Source of the DNA: Gammaproteobacteria bacterium
Lineage (GTDB): Bacteria > Pseudomonadota > Gammaproteobacteria > SZUA-21
Reading direction: 5' to 3'
Assembly: GCA_003233345.1 (NCBI GenBank)
Contig: QILK01000247.1
Location: forward strand, 1 to 44,634
DNA length: 44,634 bases
Shown here: one piece after another, positions 8,605 to 19,409 of the stretch
How the letters are laid out: every line of letters starts with the position of its first letter
Numbering within the stretch: position 1 is the first letter of the stretch
Notes under the pieces: model-generated
Databases searched by the model: none
Told to the model about the DNA's origin: nothing
The model's input: the letters and a program-made list of their open reading frames with translations, nothing else
Position numbers and translations under genes: made by a program

Positions 8605-9933
8605 CTACATTTGTCTTTTTAGACGATTCGCCAGATCCTGGCATCGCGATTTCTCTTCTTTGTCTGCAAAGTTATCAATACAGTTCATTGTGAATAAATA
8701 GGGTGTCTCACCGTCCTCATTCTCTCTATAGACATCTGCACCTGCTTCAATCAAAATATCGACATAATCCAGACTGTCCAGCGGGATCTGATGTAACACC
8801 GTATCCCCGTTGTCATCAGATTCATCTATCCTACTGCCATGCTCGAGCAATATTTTAGTATGTCTTTTTTGTCCAAAGTAAATCGACCACAAGAGCGGCG
8901 TCTTTCCCTCGTGGTCTATAACTTTTGAGCGAACATTGGTATTGGCGTTGGCATCCAATAAGTATTTTGTTATTTTTTCACTGCTCGACGTCGATAAGCT
9001 TAATGCAGTTTCACCATTAACCGCGCTTATCGAATTAACGTCCGCGCCTGATTCTATTAGCCGACTGACTATTTTTTCCTGATCATTAATAACAGCCACC
9101 ATCAGTAATGTGTAATCATCATGGATATCACGCAGATTAATATCACCACCGCCCTTTAACCAGTTATTTAACTTTTTGATGTTCCCACTCTTGATCGCGT
9201 AAAACAGGGGGTCTGAGTAAAAACGTGGCCATCTACCATCACAATTTTCAAATTGCTTTAAAAATATTTGCTTTGGCATCATAACGGGAGCAATACCGCC
9301 ATAACGGTCACGTAAATCGTGAATATACGATTCAATAATATCTAAATTCCAGTTATCACTGGTGAAGTTGACTAGAAATTCTATTTCATTATCGATTAGC
9401 TTTCTAGTGGACGTATATTGTGTCCATAACCACAGCTGATGATTTTCCTGATTGTATTCAAAATATATAATACCGTCTCTTATATTAGCCTCTTTGAGCG
9501 ACCCCAGATCCGCCGATTGTGCTAATTTTTCTGATAGCTGTACTAGCTGCATCACCTGGTGTTTTTTTGTTTCTACCGCGAGATTATCAAATTTTATTAT
9601 CTGTTCATGGTTAATAACTTCTTTACTATTAATCCGGTCGTAACTGGTCCACTCAACCGTGATGGGGCCGCCAATAGAGGTTATAAAAACCGATACTTTT
9701 TTTCTTGCTATTTTCTTACTCGCAGTCTTCTTTTTGCTAACCACCTTCTTTTTTGTTGTTGTTTTCTTTTTGCTCACTGTCTTCTTGTTGATATTTTTTT
9801 TGAGCGTCGTTTTCTTTTTGCTCGTATTTTTTTTTGCCTGATTTTTTTCACTGACCTTTTTCCGGGTATTTCCCTGGGCTGTCTTTTTAGCGGCGCTCTT
9901 ATTGGCGGAAGATTTTTTCCTTTTAGCTGCCAT
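8605..9933 (-). CDS. Ankyrin-repeat protein with a histone H1-like lysine-rich N-terminal tail
   Basis: 442 residues from ATG 9933, chosen because AGGAG precedes it by seven bases (a GTG lies one codon earlier). Residues 1 to about 80 are almost only Lys, Ala, Ser, Thr and Asn, with blocks such as KKTTTKKKVVSKKKTASKK. Such a tail resembles histone H1 C-terminal tails and bacterial H1-like proteins, and would be expected to bind nucleic acid. A globular region with no recognised family follows (about 80-235). Four to five ankyrin repeats then run from about 245 to 425, with motifs such as GETALSLS, GKTPLLWS and GDTVLHQI. There is no signal peptide, so it is likely cytoplasmic. The combination suggests recruitment of a protein partner to DNA or RNA, which is inference. 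It is divergent from the TPR gene at 10173 and may share its promoter region. Confidence 0.75.
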   Translation of the reverse strand: MAAKRKKSSANKSAAKKTAQGNTRKKVSEKNQAKKNTSKKKTTLKKNINKKTVSKKKTTTKKKVVSKKKTASKKIARKKVSVFITSIGGPITVEWTSYDRINSKEVINHEQIIKFDNLAVETKKHQVMQLVQLSEKLAQSADLGSLKEANIRDGIIYFEYNQENHQLWLWTQYTSTRKLIDNEIEFLVNFTSDNWNLDIIESYIHDLRDRYGGIAPVMMPKQIFLKQFENCDGRWPRFYSDPLFYAIKSGNIKKLNNWLKGGGDINLRDIHDDYTLLMVAVINDQEKIVSRLIESGADVNSISAVNGETALSLSTSSSEKITKYLLDANANTNVRSKVIDHEGKTPLLWSIYFGQKRHTKILLEHGSRIDESDDNGDTVLHQIPLDSLDYVDILIEAGADVYRENEDGETPYLFTMNCIDNFADKEEKSRCQDLANRLKRQM

Positions 9934-10172
9934 CACTCATCTCCTAATGCCTTTCACTGGATAAAAAACAAGAATTAAGGAATATTCCACATTATTATCC
10001 CTATTACAATAACCTGCGTCCAGATTTGTTGCGGGGTATATTTGCTCAATTATTTCAACACAACGGGTCCACTTAGAGTATAATGATCATTAATGCAGCA
10101 ACCTTGACTATATTTAAGGCTTTTTAGGCTGCTATGGCTAATAAATCGATCGAAAACGCTTAGGGAACTTGT

Positions 10173-11339
10173 ATGAAAAAACAGTCCATGCTTGCACCTT
10201 TATTTTTCTTAAGCTTTCTCATAGGACTTTCCACTGCGACAGCAGGTGTTTCTCATGGAGATCGATATAATCAAATCGGTAAATTATCTTATAATCTGGG
10301 CAATTACCTAACAGCACTAAAATTCTTCAAACAAGCATTACAAGCAGATATCAAAAAATACGGCAAACAGCATACAAAAATCGCCAATGATTATAATAAT
10401 ATTGGTGAAGCTTTTAGGGGACTGGGTCATTACTCGCGCGCGATAAAAAACTACAAAATAGCATTAACCATAGACTTAAAAATATTCGGTCCCAATCATA
10501 GTACTGTTGCCGCAGACTATAACAATCTGGGTTTGGCGAATAAAAAGAAAGGCAATCTCGATATCGCCATTAGCTATTATAAAAAGTCACTTAGCATCGA
10601 CTCAAAGAACTACGGCATAGAGCACTCCAGTGTCGCTATTGCTTATAACAATCTTGGCGGTGCTTATTACAGTAAAGGAAATGTTGATAAAGCAATTTAC
10701 TATTTTATAAAAGCAATCGATATAGAAGAAAGCAAACCTCATCGTTTAAGACACGAAAAAATAGCGGTTTACTACAATAATTTAGGCGAAACCTATCGTA
10801 ACAAGGGAAACTATAAATACGCTATACTTTACTTCAAAAAAGCATTGAATATCGACCTAAAAAACTACGGTCCGCTACACCCAAAGATTGGAATACGCTA
10901 CAACAATATTGGCGAAACTTACCGGGGGAAAAAACAGTTTAAGAAGGCCTTGTCTTACTACAATAAAGCCCAGAAAATCAATCTTAAAAAACTTGGCGCG
11001 AACCACCCCAGTGTTGCAACCGTCTATAACAATATGGGCTCCACCTACGACAATATGGGGAATTTCGACCAAGCGCTTGACTATTATCAAAAAGCCCTGG
11101 ATATCGATATTAAGGTACTAGGACATAACCACCCCAATGTTGCCATCGATTACCACAATATCGCTTATGCGTTTCGAAGCAAGGGTGAATTTGGAAGTGC
11201 AACACTGTTCTTTAAAAAAGCGTTAACAATCGCATTAAAGCGTTATGGTAAAGACCACCCACTGACTAAAGCAATCCAACTCCAACTCAAGGCCCTAGAC
11301 TCGGTAAAACCTTTAATACCAAACACCAAAGTAATCTAG
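10173..11339 (+). CDS. Exported tetratricopeptide-repeat protein (kinesin-light-chain type)
   Basis: 388 residues, ATG preceded by AGGGAA. Residues 1-24 are a Sec signal peptide ending in TATA. The rest is eight consecutive 42-residue TPRs of the kinesin-light-chain/TPR_12 type, each reading roughly YNNLGxxYxxKGNYxxAIxYYxKALxIDxKxxGxxHPxVA. The 42-residue spacing is kept almost without exception, and nothing else is present except a short C-terminal tail, so the whole mature protein is one superhelical solenoid. It is expected to act in the periplasm or outside the cell as a binding scaffold. It converges on the DUF924 gene with only seven bases between stops. Confidence 0.85.
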   Translation: MKKQSMLAPLFFLSFLIGLSTATAGVSHGDRYNQIGKLSYNLGNYLTALKFFKQALQADIKKYGKQHTKIANDYNNIGEAFRGLGHYSRAIKNYKIALTIDLKIFGPNHSTVAADYNNLGLANKKKGNLDIAISYYKKSLSIDSKNYGIEHSSVAIAYNNLGGAYYSKGNVDKAIYYFIKAIDIEESKPHRLRHEKIAVYYNNLGETYRNKGNYKYAILYFKKALNIDLKNYGPLHPKIGIRYNNIGETYRGKKQFKKALSYYNKAQKINLKKLGANHPSVATVYNNMGSTYDNMGNFDQALDYYQKALDIDIKVLGHNHPNVAIDYHNIAYAFRSKGEFGSATLFFKKALTIALKRYGKDHPLTKAIQLQLKALDSVKPLIPNTKVI

Positions 11340-11346
11340 CCCGGTC

Positions 11347-11904
11347 TTAACCTTTAAAGGCATGCTTTGAATTTAAATATTTGATCTCATCAGGTGTGTT
11401 TTTTCTGCCTAGTATTGCGTTTCTATGGGGGAATCGGCCAAATTTATTGATAACCTGACAGTGGTGTTTCGCATAACGCAAGTTTGAATCAAGTGCCGCC
11501 TTGGTAAATAACCTCACTGACTCGTGCTGATCATCGATATTTTCGCTGTGCATTAACGGCATAAATAGAAAAGAAAGCATGGCTTTTTCAAGTTGCTCAT
11601 CGTATTTATTTTGCAATGCATAATAAGTAATAGCTATTGCCTTAGGTTCCGTGCTAAAACATTGCGGTTTTCCCCTATACATATTAAGTGGAAACTGATC
11701 TAAAACAATTAACACCGCTAGGCAGGATTTCGGGTTCTCCTGCCAACAATCCAGCTCACCAACTGATGCTTTCTTCCAGGTATGTTCATACCGGCGTTTT
11801 ATTTCTGCATCCAATTCAGGCGTAGACGCGAACCAATGCTTGGCCACCTCTTTAGAATACCAATATTCCAGTATATGTTCTGGAGATTCGCTTGCGGTCA
11901 TCAT
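11347..11904 (-). CDS. DUF924 family protein
   Basis: 185 residues, full length for the family. The conserved DUF924 landmarks are all present: EYWYSKEVAKHWF at the start, LIVLDQFPLNMYRG in the middle, FMPLMHSENIDDQ, and FGRFPHRNAILGR near the end. The family is a soluble all-helical bundle, distantly TPR-like, of unknown biochemical function. The start is ATG 11904, with a second ATG next to it. It lies eight bases downstream of the DUF6164 gene on the same strand, so the two probably form an operon. Confidence 0.9.
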   Translation of the reverse strand: MMTASESPEHILEYWYSKEVAKHWFASTPELDAEIKRRYEHTWKKASVGELDCWQENPKSCLAVLIVLDQFPLNMYRGKPQCFSTEPKAIAITYYALQNKYDEQLEKAMLSFLFMPLMHSENIDDQHESVRLFTKAALDSNLRYAKHHCQVINKFGRFPHRNAILGRKNTPDEIKYLNSKHAFKG

Positions 11905-11912
11905 AAATTTTA

Positions 11913-12278
11913 CTATTTGCTAATGCTGATAAAGGGAGCAATTGAAATATAGAGCACCAATATAATTACCAAAATTGTAACAATAAATCCAATGGGATTA
12001 ACCCTGACGCTATCCACAAATGATTCGAGTTGATTATTCTTTTTAAGATTATCATACGCTTGTCTGGATTTCTGTTGCCGCTCTTTTTGATACTCATTAA
12101 GGATATTCTTAGAAAATTCCAATTGAGATTTATCGTTCAACCAAAATGCTGGCATTGAGATACCCCAATTACCTTCATTGGTTTCATAAAAATCAATGTT
12201 GTTTTCCTGAAGCAGAGTCCGCATTTCATCTGCTTCGTCGTCGGGGACACCACGAAGTTTATACAATAAAACAGCCAT
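11913..12278 (-). CDS. DUF6164 family protein with C-terminal membrane anchor
   Basis: About 121 residues, taking MAVLLYKLRGVPDDEA as the N terminus as in the family; an ATG three codons earlier (12287) is also possible. The pattern VPDDEADEMRTLLQENNIDFYETNEG followed by WGISMPAFWL is what I know as DUF6164, a ferredoxin-like small domain similar to putative signal-transducing domains. A charged helix follows, then one membrane segment (GFIVTILVIILVLYISIAPF) near the C terminus. It is probably anchored in the inner membrane with the domain in the cytoplasm. It lies directly upstream of the DUF924 gene. Confidence 0.75.
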   Translation of the reverse strand: MAVLLYKLRGVPDDEADEMRTLLQENNIDFYETNEGNWGISMPAFWLNDKSQLEFSKNILNEYQKERQQKSRQAYDNLKKNNQLESFVDSVRVNPIGFIVTILVIILVLYISIAPFISISK

Positions 12279-12378
12279 AGTTAGCATTTGTCACGCTATC
12301 AAGCGCAATCAACATTTCCTTGGAATTAAACGCATTATTAAACAATAGTTCGTCAATCCATGTCCAGTAATAAATAAA

Positions 12379-12750
12379 CTAATATAATTTTCTTTGTTTT
12401 AATTCGCTTACATTTACTTCGACAACATAGGGATTTTTGTAGCCACACAAAGCCTCAATTTTCTTCGCTTTTGTGATTCGATACGGTACCTGTTCCATAT
12501 CTGAATCCAGGCATATATTAAACACTTTGGTACTTAGTTTTAATCCGCTGGATCTACCCAGTTGCTTTTGCCGGTATCCTATATAATTGAATTTACCCTG
12601 CTGTAAGATCGGTGTTCTGGATTCAGACCAGAATGCTTTGGCTAATCGATTATACCGGCTTATATCACTCCACAAGGAGTACAGAGCGAAAATTTCAAGG
12701 ACCAGCAATACACCGGCAACATGGGTTATAACTTTTCTGGAATTTATCAT
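12379..12750 (-). CDS. Hypothetical membrane-anchored protein
   Basis: 123 residues from ATG 12750. One membrane segment occupies residues 7-28 (VITHVAGVLLVLEIFALYSL). The remainder is basic and soluble, with two Cys residues (FNICLD and ALCGYK) that could form a disulfide outside the cytoplasm. No family was recognised. It lies between the Sel1/ankyrin gene and the DUF6164 gene on the same strand, with gaps of 90-140 bases. Confidence 0.55.
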   Translation of the reverse strand: MINSRKVITHVAGVLLVLEIFALYSLWSDISRYNRLAKAFWSESRTPILQQGKFNYIGYRQKQLGRSSGLKLSTKVFNICLDSDMEQVPYRITKAKKIEALCGYKNPYVVEVNVSELKQRKLY

Positions 12751-12885
12751 TATGAACTCTTTATTATTATTTTTATTGTTGTTATTAGCTTGAAAAGCTA
12801 TTTATAGTTTGAATACTATCATATTGATGCACTAAAATCTTGAACTATATATACAGACAATTATTCAGGAATAATTTATCAAAGT

Positions 12886-14622
12886 CTATTTAGCACCTTT
12901 AGAAAGAAGCAGTGTTTTAATTGAATTGGTTTTGGTGTAACGCAATGCGGTTTTTCCATTTCTATCGCGTATATTTATAGTGGCATTTTTCTCTAACAAG
13001 TACTGTACAACTTCCCGATGCCCTAGTGACGATGCAATAATTAATGGTGTTTGCCCGGAACTATTTTTAGAGTTTACGTTGGCTCCATTATTGATAAGCA
13101 GTTTAACAATATTAATATTTCCACGATAAGCGGCAAATAACAATGCATTATATCCCGCCCAATCGCCCGTACCATCTTCGATACTCGCATTCACTTTAGC
13201 GCCTTTCTTCAGCAAGGCTTCAACATAGACTATTTTCCCCATTCTTGATGCTTTATGCAAAACGGTGATACTCCCCTGATAACCTCGCTTTAGTTTAGCA
13301 TCGATATTTGCCCCCTTGTCCAACAAGTATAAAAATATCTCTTTATAGCCTTTTGATAATGCGTAGGTCAGTGGCGTATTATTATCCCGGTTAGAATCCA
13401 CACTCGCACCACTTAATATCAAAAGCTTAACAAGTTCAAATTTGTGCCGCTCAACAGCCATGATTAACGCATTTTTACCATAGCGGTCTACCACTTCGAG
13501 TTCGGCCCCATGCTTTATCAACTCTTTGGTAATTTCAATATCCTTACTATGCATTAAAGCAGTGCTTCCTCTATTATCTTTAGCATTAATATCAGCGCCT
13601 TTTTGCAATAAGTACCTTACTATTTTTGTATGGCCGCGTCTCGCTGCGTGCATTAACATTGTTATTTCATTGGTATGAACCTGATTTACATTTGCACCGT
13701 GTTCCCCAAGCTTCGTTAACACTTCAATTTTATTTTTAATCACTGCCAAGTATACTGCGCCATCAAAGTCAAACTGCTTGATTGCATTGTCTTTAAATAC
13801 ATTGGATAGTATAGTTTCTGTCTTGTCTATATCGCCAGCTTCACTTGCATGCATCAACTGATATTCAAGTACAGATTTCGATTGCGCGTAGCCTAAGCGG
13901 GCAGATTTACCGTATAACTCAATCGCTTTACGGTAATCTTTTTTAACCAGCCCCCCTTGCAAATATAAACTAGCCAAATTGAAAATAGCTTCGGGATTAT
14001 TTTTTTCTGCTGATTTTTTAACATACCTTAACGCCCATTTTTTATTTTTTTCGACACCAATTCCACTAAAATACATAATACTTAAATCGCTGTAAGCTTT
14101 TCCTGATCCTTGCGCGGCAGCCATTTCCAGCCATTCTAGTGCCACTGCATAATTTTTATCAACCCCATGTCCAAATAAATAACTTTTACCTAAATAATAT
14201 TGGGCTTCAACATAGCTTTTTTCCGCGCCTTTCTCAAACCAGGAAATAGCTTTAGAATAGTCTTGCTTTACACCTTTTCCGGTAAAATATAAAACACCCA
14301 AGTCACTGGCAGCAGCGGGATTACCACTTTCTGCCGATTTTTCGAAAAATTTTGCAGCCTCTTTAAAAACGTTGTTCCGCAACGCCTGTTTTGCTTTAAG
14401 GTAGTCACTGTCAGAATAGCCAGTATCAATGGTTTCCATCTCTTTTTTTAAAACGTCAGAAAGTGGGGGCGACACGTTTGTCGATACTGTCACCTCTTTC
14501 TTCTTCTTTTGGGTTTGCTTTTGACCGCCGTCATGATCTCCAGGCGACATTATCCAGGTAATTATTGCTAGAACAGCAAATAAAAATCCTATCATTACCA
14601 AAGACTGCTTTGCTCGCTTCAT
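12886..14622 (-). CDS. Membrane-anchored Sel1-repeat plus ankyrin-repeat fusion protein
   Basis: 578 residues, ATG preceded by AAGGG. Residues 6-27 form a signal anchor, followed by a Lys/Gln-rich linker. From about residue 90 to 255 there are four Sel1-like repeats (for example DLGVLYFTGKGVKQDYSKAI and YYLGKSYLFGHGVDKNYAVA). From about residue 285 to the end there are about nine ankyrin repeats (for example GQTPLIIASSLGHREVVQYL). The first half should face the periplasm if the anchor is N-in, and the ankyrin part with it. Both repeat types bind proteins, and no catalytic motif is visible. One of several repeat-rich proteins in the first 24 kb. Confidence 0.85.
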   Translation of the reverse strand: MKRAKQSLVMIGFLFAVLAIITWIMSPGDHDGGQKQTQKKKKEVTVSTNVSPPLSDVLKKEMETIDTGYSDSDYLKAKQALRNNVFKEAAKFFEKSAESGNPAAASDLGVLYFTGKGVKQDYSKAISWFEKGAEKSYVEAQYYLGKSYLFGHGVDKNYAVALEWLEMAAAQGSGKAYSDLSIMYFSGIGVEKNKKWALRYVKKSAEKNNPEAIFNLASLYLQGGLVKKDYRKAIELYGKSARLGYAQSKSVLEYQLMHASEAGDIDKTETILSNVFKDNAIKQFDFDGAVYLAVIKNKIEVLTKLGEHGANVNQVHTNEITMLMHAARRGHTKIVRYLLQKGADINAKDNRGSTALMHSKDIEITKELIKHGAELEVVDRYGKNALIMAVERHKFELVKLLILSGASVDSNRDNNTPLTYALSKGYKEIFLYLLDKGANIDAKLKRGYQGSITVLHKASRMGKIVYVEALLKKGAKVNASIEDGTGDWAGYNALLFAAYRGNINIVKLLINNGANVNSKNSSGQTPLIIASSLGHREVVQYLLEKNATINIRDRNGKTALRYTKTNSIKTLLLSKGAK

Positions 14623-14980
14623 GAAATACCCTTAGCCAATCAATTATTAAAATATAACCCTATCACGGTAACGAATTATTACAAAATCGGATAGACATTT
14701 GTCTTGAAAAATAATTCTATCAAATTTTAGTTAAATGAATTCGCCAGTAGCTGGCAACGATAAGTAATTAATTTGAATTTAGAAAAATAAACCAAAACAT
14801 ATTCCCGGCCGGGAATCAATTATAATGCTTTACTTGTAGGCACTATGGATTACCACAGCAAAGTTGGGGGTACTAAAATAAACTACAGAAAACTACGACA
14901 GGATTTAACTTGAATTTAAGCCAGTGAGTTCTATTCCGACGATTTCGCAAAATCCAGGCAACTTTTGTGACGACAGCGTT
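14623..14980. other. Intergenic region with a palindrome and an orphan -10 element
   Basis: 358 bases. It contains the promoter of the Sel1/ankyrin gene (minus) and, on the plus strand, a 16-bp perfect palindrome followed by TATAAT. No recognised gene lies downstream of that -10 before the end of the TolB-like gene. A 22-codon frame (14845-14913, MDYHSKVGGTKINYRKLRQD...) is present, but its ribosome-binding site is weak. Confidence 0.5.
14801..14826 (+). promoter_or_regulatory. Palindromic operator-like site next to a -10 hexamer
   Basis: ATTCCCGGCCGGGAAT at 14801-14816 is a perfect 16-bp palindrome in an AT-rich surround. TATAAT follows at 14821-14826. A -35 match is absent, and the palindrome covers that position, as expected for an activator- or repressor-controlled promoter. 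What it would transcribe is unclear: a short RNA, a 22-codon peptide, or antisense to the TolB-like gene. Confidence 0.4.
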
Positions 14981-15901
14981 TTAATCTACCCATGTAGGCG
15001 ATAAATGGCCAGATAGTCGCCCGCCTTTAGTCAACTGCTCCAGGTTGTCGCCATTGACCGTTATTTTCCAGAGTCGCCATTCAAGTGTATTTTTCATACC
15101 GGTAAATACCACCGTTTTTTCGTCGCGAGATAACGCCACATAATCTCTAACGCCAATAGGATCTTGGGTTAACAAACGCGGTTTGGCAAAAAAGTTTCTA
15201 TTCTTTTTACCAAAATCAAGTTTCCACAACCTTTGTGGCCCTGGCCGATTACGCCCTGCAAAAATAATCGCATGGTCACCAACCCATTGAGGCTGGTTAG
15301 TGCTTATATATTTGTTTAAAATATGCTTCCTGACGATAAACTTTCCGTCAACAAGGTCTGCAATTATAAACCCGTTAAAATTTCTTGGTGATATCGCGAC
15401 AACTTTTCCAGACTTAGCAAATGAAACTGCTCCATATATTTCGCTCTTGCTACCCTCTACTTTAACACGGCTCCACTGATCATCTTTAAGTGAATAACGA
15501 TATATTCCCTTATTAGCATTTACCGCATAAATGGACTCACCACCTGGGTGAAAGCGCGGACGCCTGAGGCTATTGGTAAAAGAACCGGCATTATATATTT
15601 TTTTTATCACTCTATTTTTAAAGTGGTATAAATAAATTGACTTAGGGGAATTCTTAAGTCGCGTCCCTTCAAACACCAAAATATTTTTCTTTCGGTCATA
15701 ATCTAAAAAACCGATATTTAACATGCCGACCTGAACCTCGTTAACCTGTTTATTAGACACGTCGAGTATATGCAGGCCGCCTTCATGTTCTGCGGAAAAA
15801 ACAATACGTGCGCGCACAAATTCCAAGTCAATAACACCGGAATCTGCCAGTAGATTTGTTGGCACGGGTAACATCAAAAATATTGGTAATATAAATCGCA
15901 T
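14981..15901 (-). CDS. Exported TolB-like beta-propeller protein
   Basis: 306 residues from ATG 15901. It has a Sec signal peptide (MRFILPIFLMLPVPTNLLA) and then a chain of WD40-like/PD40 strands. Typical blade motifs are RIVFSAEHEGGLHILDV, RRPRFHPGGESIYAVN, LSRDEKTVVFTGMKNT and LWKITVNGDNLEQLTKGG. The last is the classic TolB-type blade signature. It is shorter than TolB (about 430) and lacks the TolB N-terminal domain, so it is a stand-alone propeller in the periplasm. Its ligand is unknown. No tol-pal genes are nearby. Confidence 0.75.
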   Translation of the reverse strand: MRFILPIFLMLPVPTNLLADSGVIDLEFVRARIVFSAEHEGGLHILDVSNKQVNEVQVGMLNIGFLDYDRKKNILVFEGTRLKNSPKSIYLYHFKNRVIKKIYNAGSFTNSLRRPRFHPGGESIYAVNANKGIYRYSLKDDQWSRVKVEGSKSEIYGAVSFAKSGKVVAISPRNFNGFIIADLVDGKFIVRKHILNKYISTNQPQWVGDHAIIFAGRNRPGPQRLWKLDFGKKNRNFFAKPRLLTQDPIGVRDYVALSRDEKTVVFTGMKNTLEWRLWKITVNGDNLEQLTKGGRLSGHLSPTWVD

Positions 15902-16229
15902 AATTTAGCCTAAACAGCAACCTGTTCTAATTTACGGGTACCTAGACGCATCAATCATGCCACGACAGGTTAAAATTTTATCGTCCCCGTATGCCGCTAT
16001 TTTTTTATTATAGTTATTAACGAATCCAAATAAATTACTGAAAATCACATCCCTAAGTGATTATTATTATTCCACTGCTTATCTCTAAAATATAATACTA
16101 GCTTTTAATTAAAGAGTGTGACCTATTTCCTGGCATTATACGATACTTTGCCATGTTTTGCTAAATAGTTATACAACTTTTTTATATATCCCGTCTTATA
16201 TTTGAGTATATTCTACTAATTTGACAAAT
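15902..16229. other. Intergenic region, nothing recognised
   Basis: 328 AT-rich bases between two minus-strand genes. It presumably holds the promoter of the TolB-like gene. I see no RNA gene, clear terminator or repeat in it. Confidence 0.5.
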
Positions 16230-16742
16230 TTACATCGTAGAATTGAGGATTCGCTTGTTCAACTCTGGATTCTTTTCGTGTGGGAAATTAATAATCGCAG
16301 TCATTTTATCACTAAAATAGGCCGCAAATTTATCATACTTTTCTTTCTCAATTCGATGTCCTATTAATGACTCAAGCGCCAATAAAACCACATCCAATTT
16401 TTCAATCAAGGATATAAGGTTGTCCGCTATATCGTTTTCTTCGATTACTTCCAATCTTATATATAAAGGCTCAGCATCAGAACTAACCTCCAGCTCATTG
16501 ATTTGCGTATGCAACGTGTTAACCTTATCCCGTATTTTATGGATACTTTCTATCCAAAGATCAATGATTATTTTATTGATTTTTGCTTGGCTTTGCCCGG
16601 AATCGCGTAGAAATTTATAGAGACTATTCGCTGTCCCAATCACAAGTGACAAATTCAAATGGGAGCTAGAATTATCTGGCTTGGTAAGCGACTTGGTTAT
16701 TTGATGATAGATAGTCAAATAACGTATCATTTCACACACCAT
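16230..16742 (-). CDS. Hypothetical cytoplasmic helical protein
   Basis: 170 residues from ATG 16742, with an alternative ATG four codons later; neither has a strong ribosome-binding site. There is no signal peptide or membrane segment. The sequence is predicted mostly helical, with a Leu-rich amphipathic C-terminal half (ISLIEKLDVVLLALESLIG). A faint similarity in pattern to the C-terminal half of the protein at 28627-29205 was noticed, but it is too weak to claim homology. No family was recognised. Confidence 0.5.
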   Translation of the reverse strand: MVCEMIRYLTIYHQITKSLTKPDNSSSHLNLSLVIGTANSLYKFLRDSGQSQAKINKIIIDLWIESIHKIRDKVNTLHTQINELEVSSDAEPLYIRLEVIEENDIADNLISLIEKLDVVLLALESLIGHRIEKEKYDKFAAYFSDKMTAIINFPHEKNPELNKRILNSTM

Positions 16743-17147
16743 TATAATTTTAGATTAAAGGAAACCCTGATTCTTTTCAGAGTATTATTATTATCGCAAA
16801 ACACTTTACTGAGTTCACATTATAACCCTATTTCCCGGTTAATTTCGATAGCCTTCAATAATAAATTTGGTAATGAGTTAATCCTATTTTTTTAATGGAT
16901 CTATAGACATGACTATGACTAGAGTAATGTTAATAGGCGCTTAATTTTTTGCTGCCGTGCTGAGTTCGTCTGTCTACCCCTTACCAATTGGATAAAATAT
17001 GTAGTTTATATGCATATATTGTCATCAAGTAAATAATTTTCACTGCAAATAGTAAGCTGGTTCGTTGCTAAAATTTAATTGCTATAAAAACAGAGTGATG
17101 TGTGCCGCTAACTAATGTGACTGTTTATTATTTGGGAGACAAATAAG
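16743..17147. other. Intergenic region, divergent promoters
   Basis: 405 AT-rich bases between a minus-strand and a plus-strand gene. TATAAA at 17083-17088 is a possible -10 for the small lipoprotein gene, with no good -35. GGGAGA just before 17148 is its ribosome-binding site. Nothing else was found. Confidence 0.4.
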
Positions 17148-17339
17148 ATGTTTCGGACTACATTCCTTATAGCCATATTACTACCGTTAATTTCATGCAC
17201 CGACAGAAATAATGGTCACTCAGTAGCGCCAGCAAAAACCAAGTTATTTGAACAACCGCGTAACGCTCTGCAAAAGGCAAAAGACGTGCAAAATATACTC
17301 GACACCTCTGCTAGAAAACGACAAAATAATTATAACTAA
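17148..17339 (+). CDS. Small lipoprotein
   Basis: 63 residues, ATG preceded by GGGAGA. The signal is MFRTTFLIAILLPLISC, lipobox LISC, Cys17. The mature 47 residues are charged and helical, ending KAKDVQNILDTSARKRQNNY. This resembles a widespread, uncharacterised gammaproteobacterial type of short lipoprotein with an LxxAKxVxxxLxxxAxxRxxxI tail. It is likely attached to the outer membrane. The large low-complexity protein gene follows after about 100 bases. Confidence 0.7.
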   Translation: MFRTTFLIAILLPLISCTDRNNGHSVAPAKTKLFEQPRNALQKAKDVQNILDTSARKRQNNYN

Positions 17340-17352
17340 TTGTTTTTACAGT

Positions 17353-17358
17353 TATAAT
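17353..17358 (+). promoter_or_regulatory. -10 element before the low-complexity protein gene
   Basis: Perfect TATAAT. Transcription from it would start near 17365, just past the first in-frame ATG (17362). That makes the ATG at 17443 the better start for the following gene. The -35 region is only TTATAA at 17 bases spacing. Confidence 0.35.
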
Positions 17359-17442
17359 TAAATGGGTGTCTGTGTATGCTTATTGAATAATTCCGTCTAT
17401 TTTTGTATGCTCCATTATTCATACAAATGGATAACTAGTTTA

Positions 17443-19299
<1,857 letters not shown>

Positions 19300-19360
19300 A
19301 TGTCGATTACCCTACTTGCGCTTGCAAAAATTTAAGATATTTTTTGCATATAACAAGCAT

Positions 19361-19391
19361 TAAAAAGCCGGGTTACTCTAAAGCAACCCGG
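19361..19391 (-). terminator. Rho-independent terminator of the membrane-protein gene
   Basis: The stem CCGGGTT (19368-19374) pairs with AACCCGG (19385-19391), with a short extra CT/AG pairing in the loop. Read on the minus strand, the hairpin is followed by a run of five T. It lies 19 bases downstream of the stop at 19410. It could also slow transcription from the plus strand, but no T-run follows on that side. Confidence 0.75.
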
Positions 19392-19409
19392 AATTTCCAG
19401 ACTTGGCAG

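Noticed and set aside
9559-9978. Plus-strand Phe-rich frame resembling a membrane protein
   Set aside because: It is antisense to the Lys-rich tail; poly-Lys codons read backwards give Phe and Leu. It has no ribosome-binding site.
10173-11339. Recent nucleotide tandem repeat (126 bp units)
   Set aside because: The protein units align well but the DNA copies differ considerably, so it is an old TPR solenoid rather than a fresh expansion.
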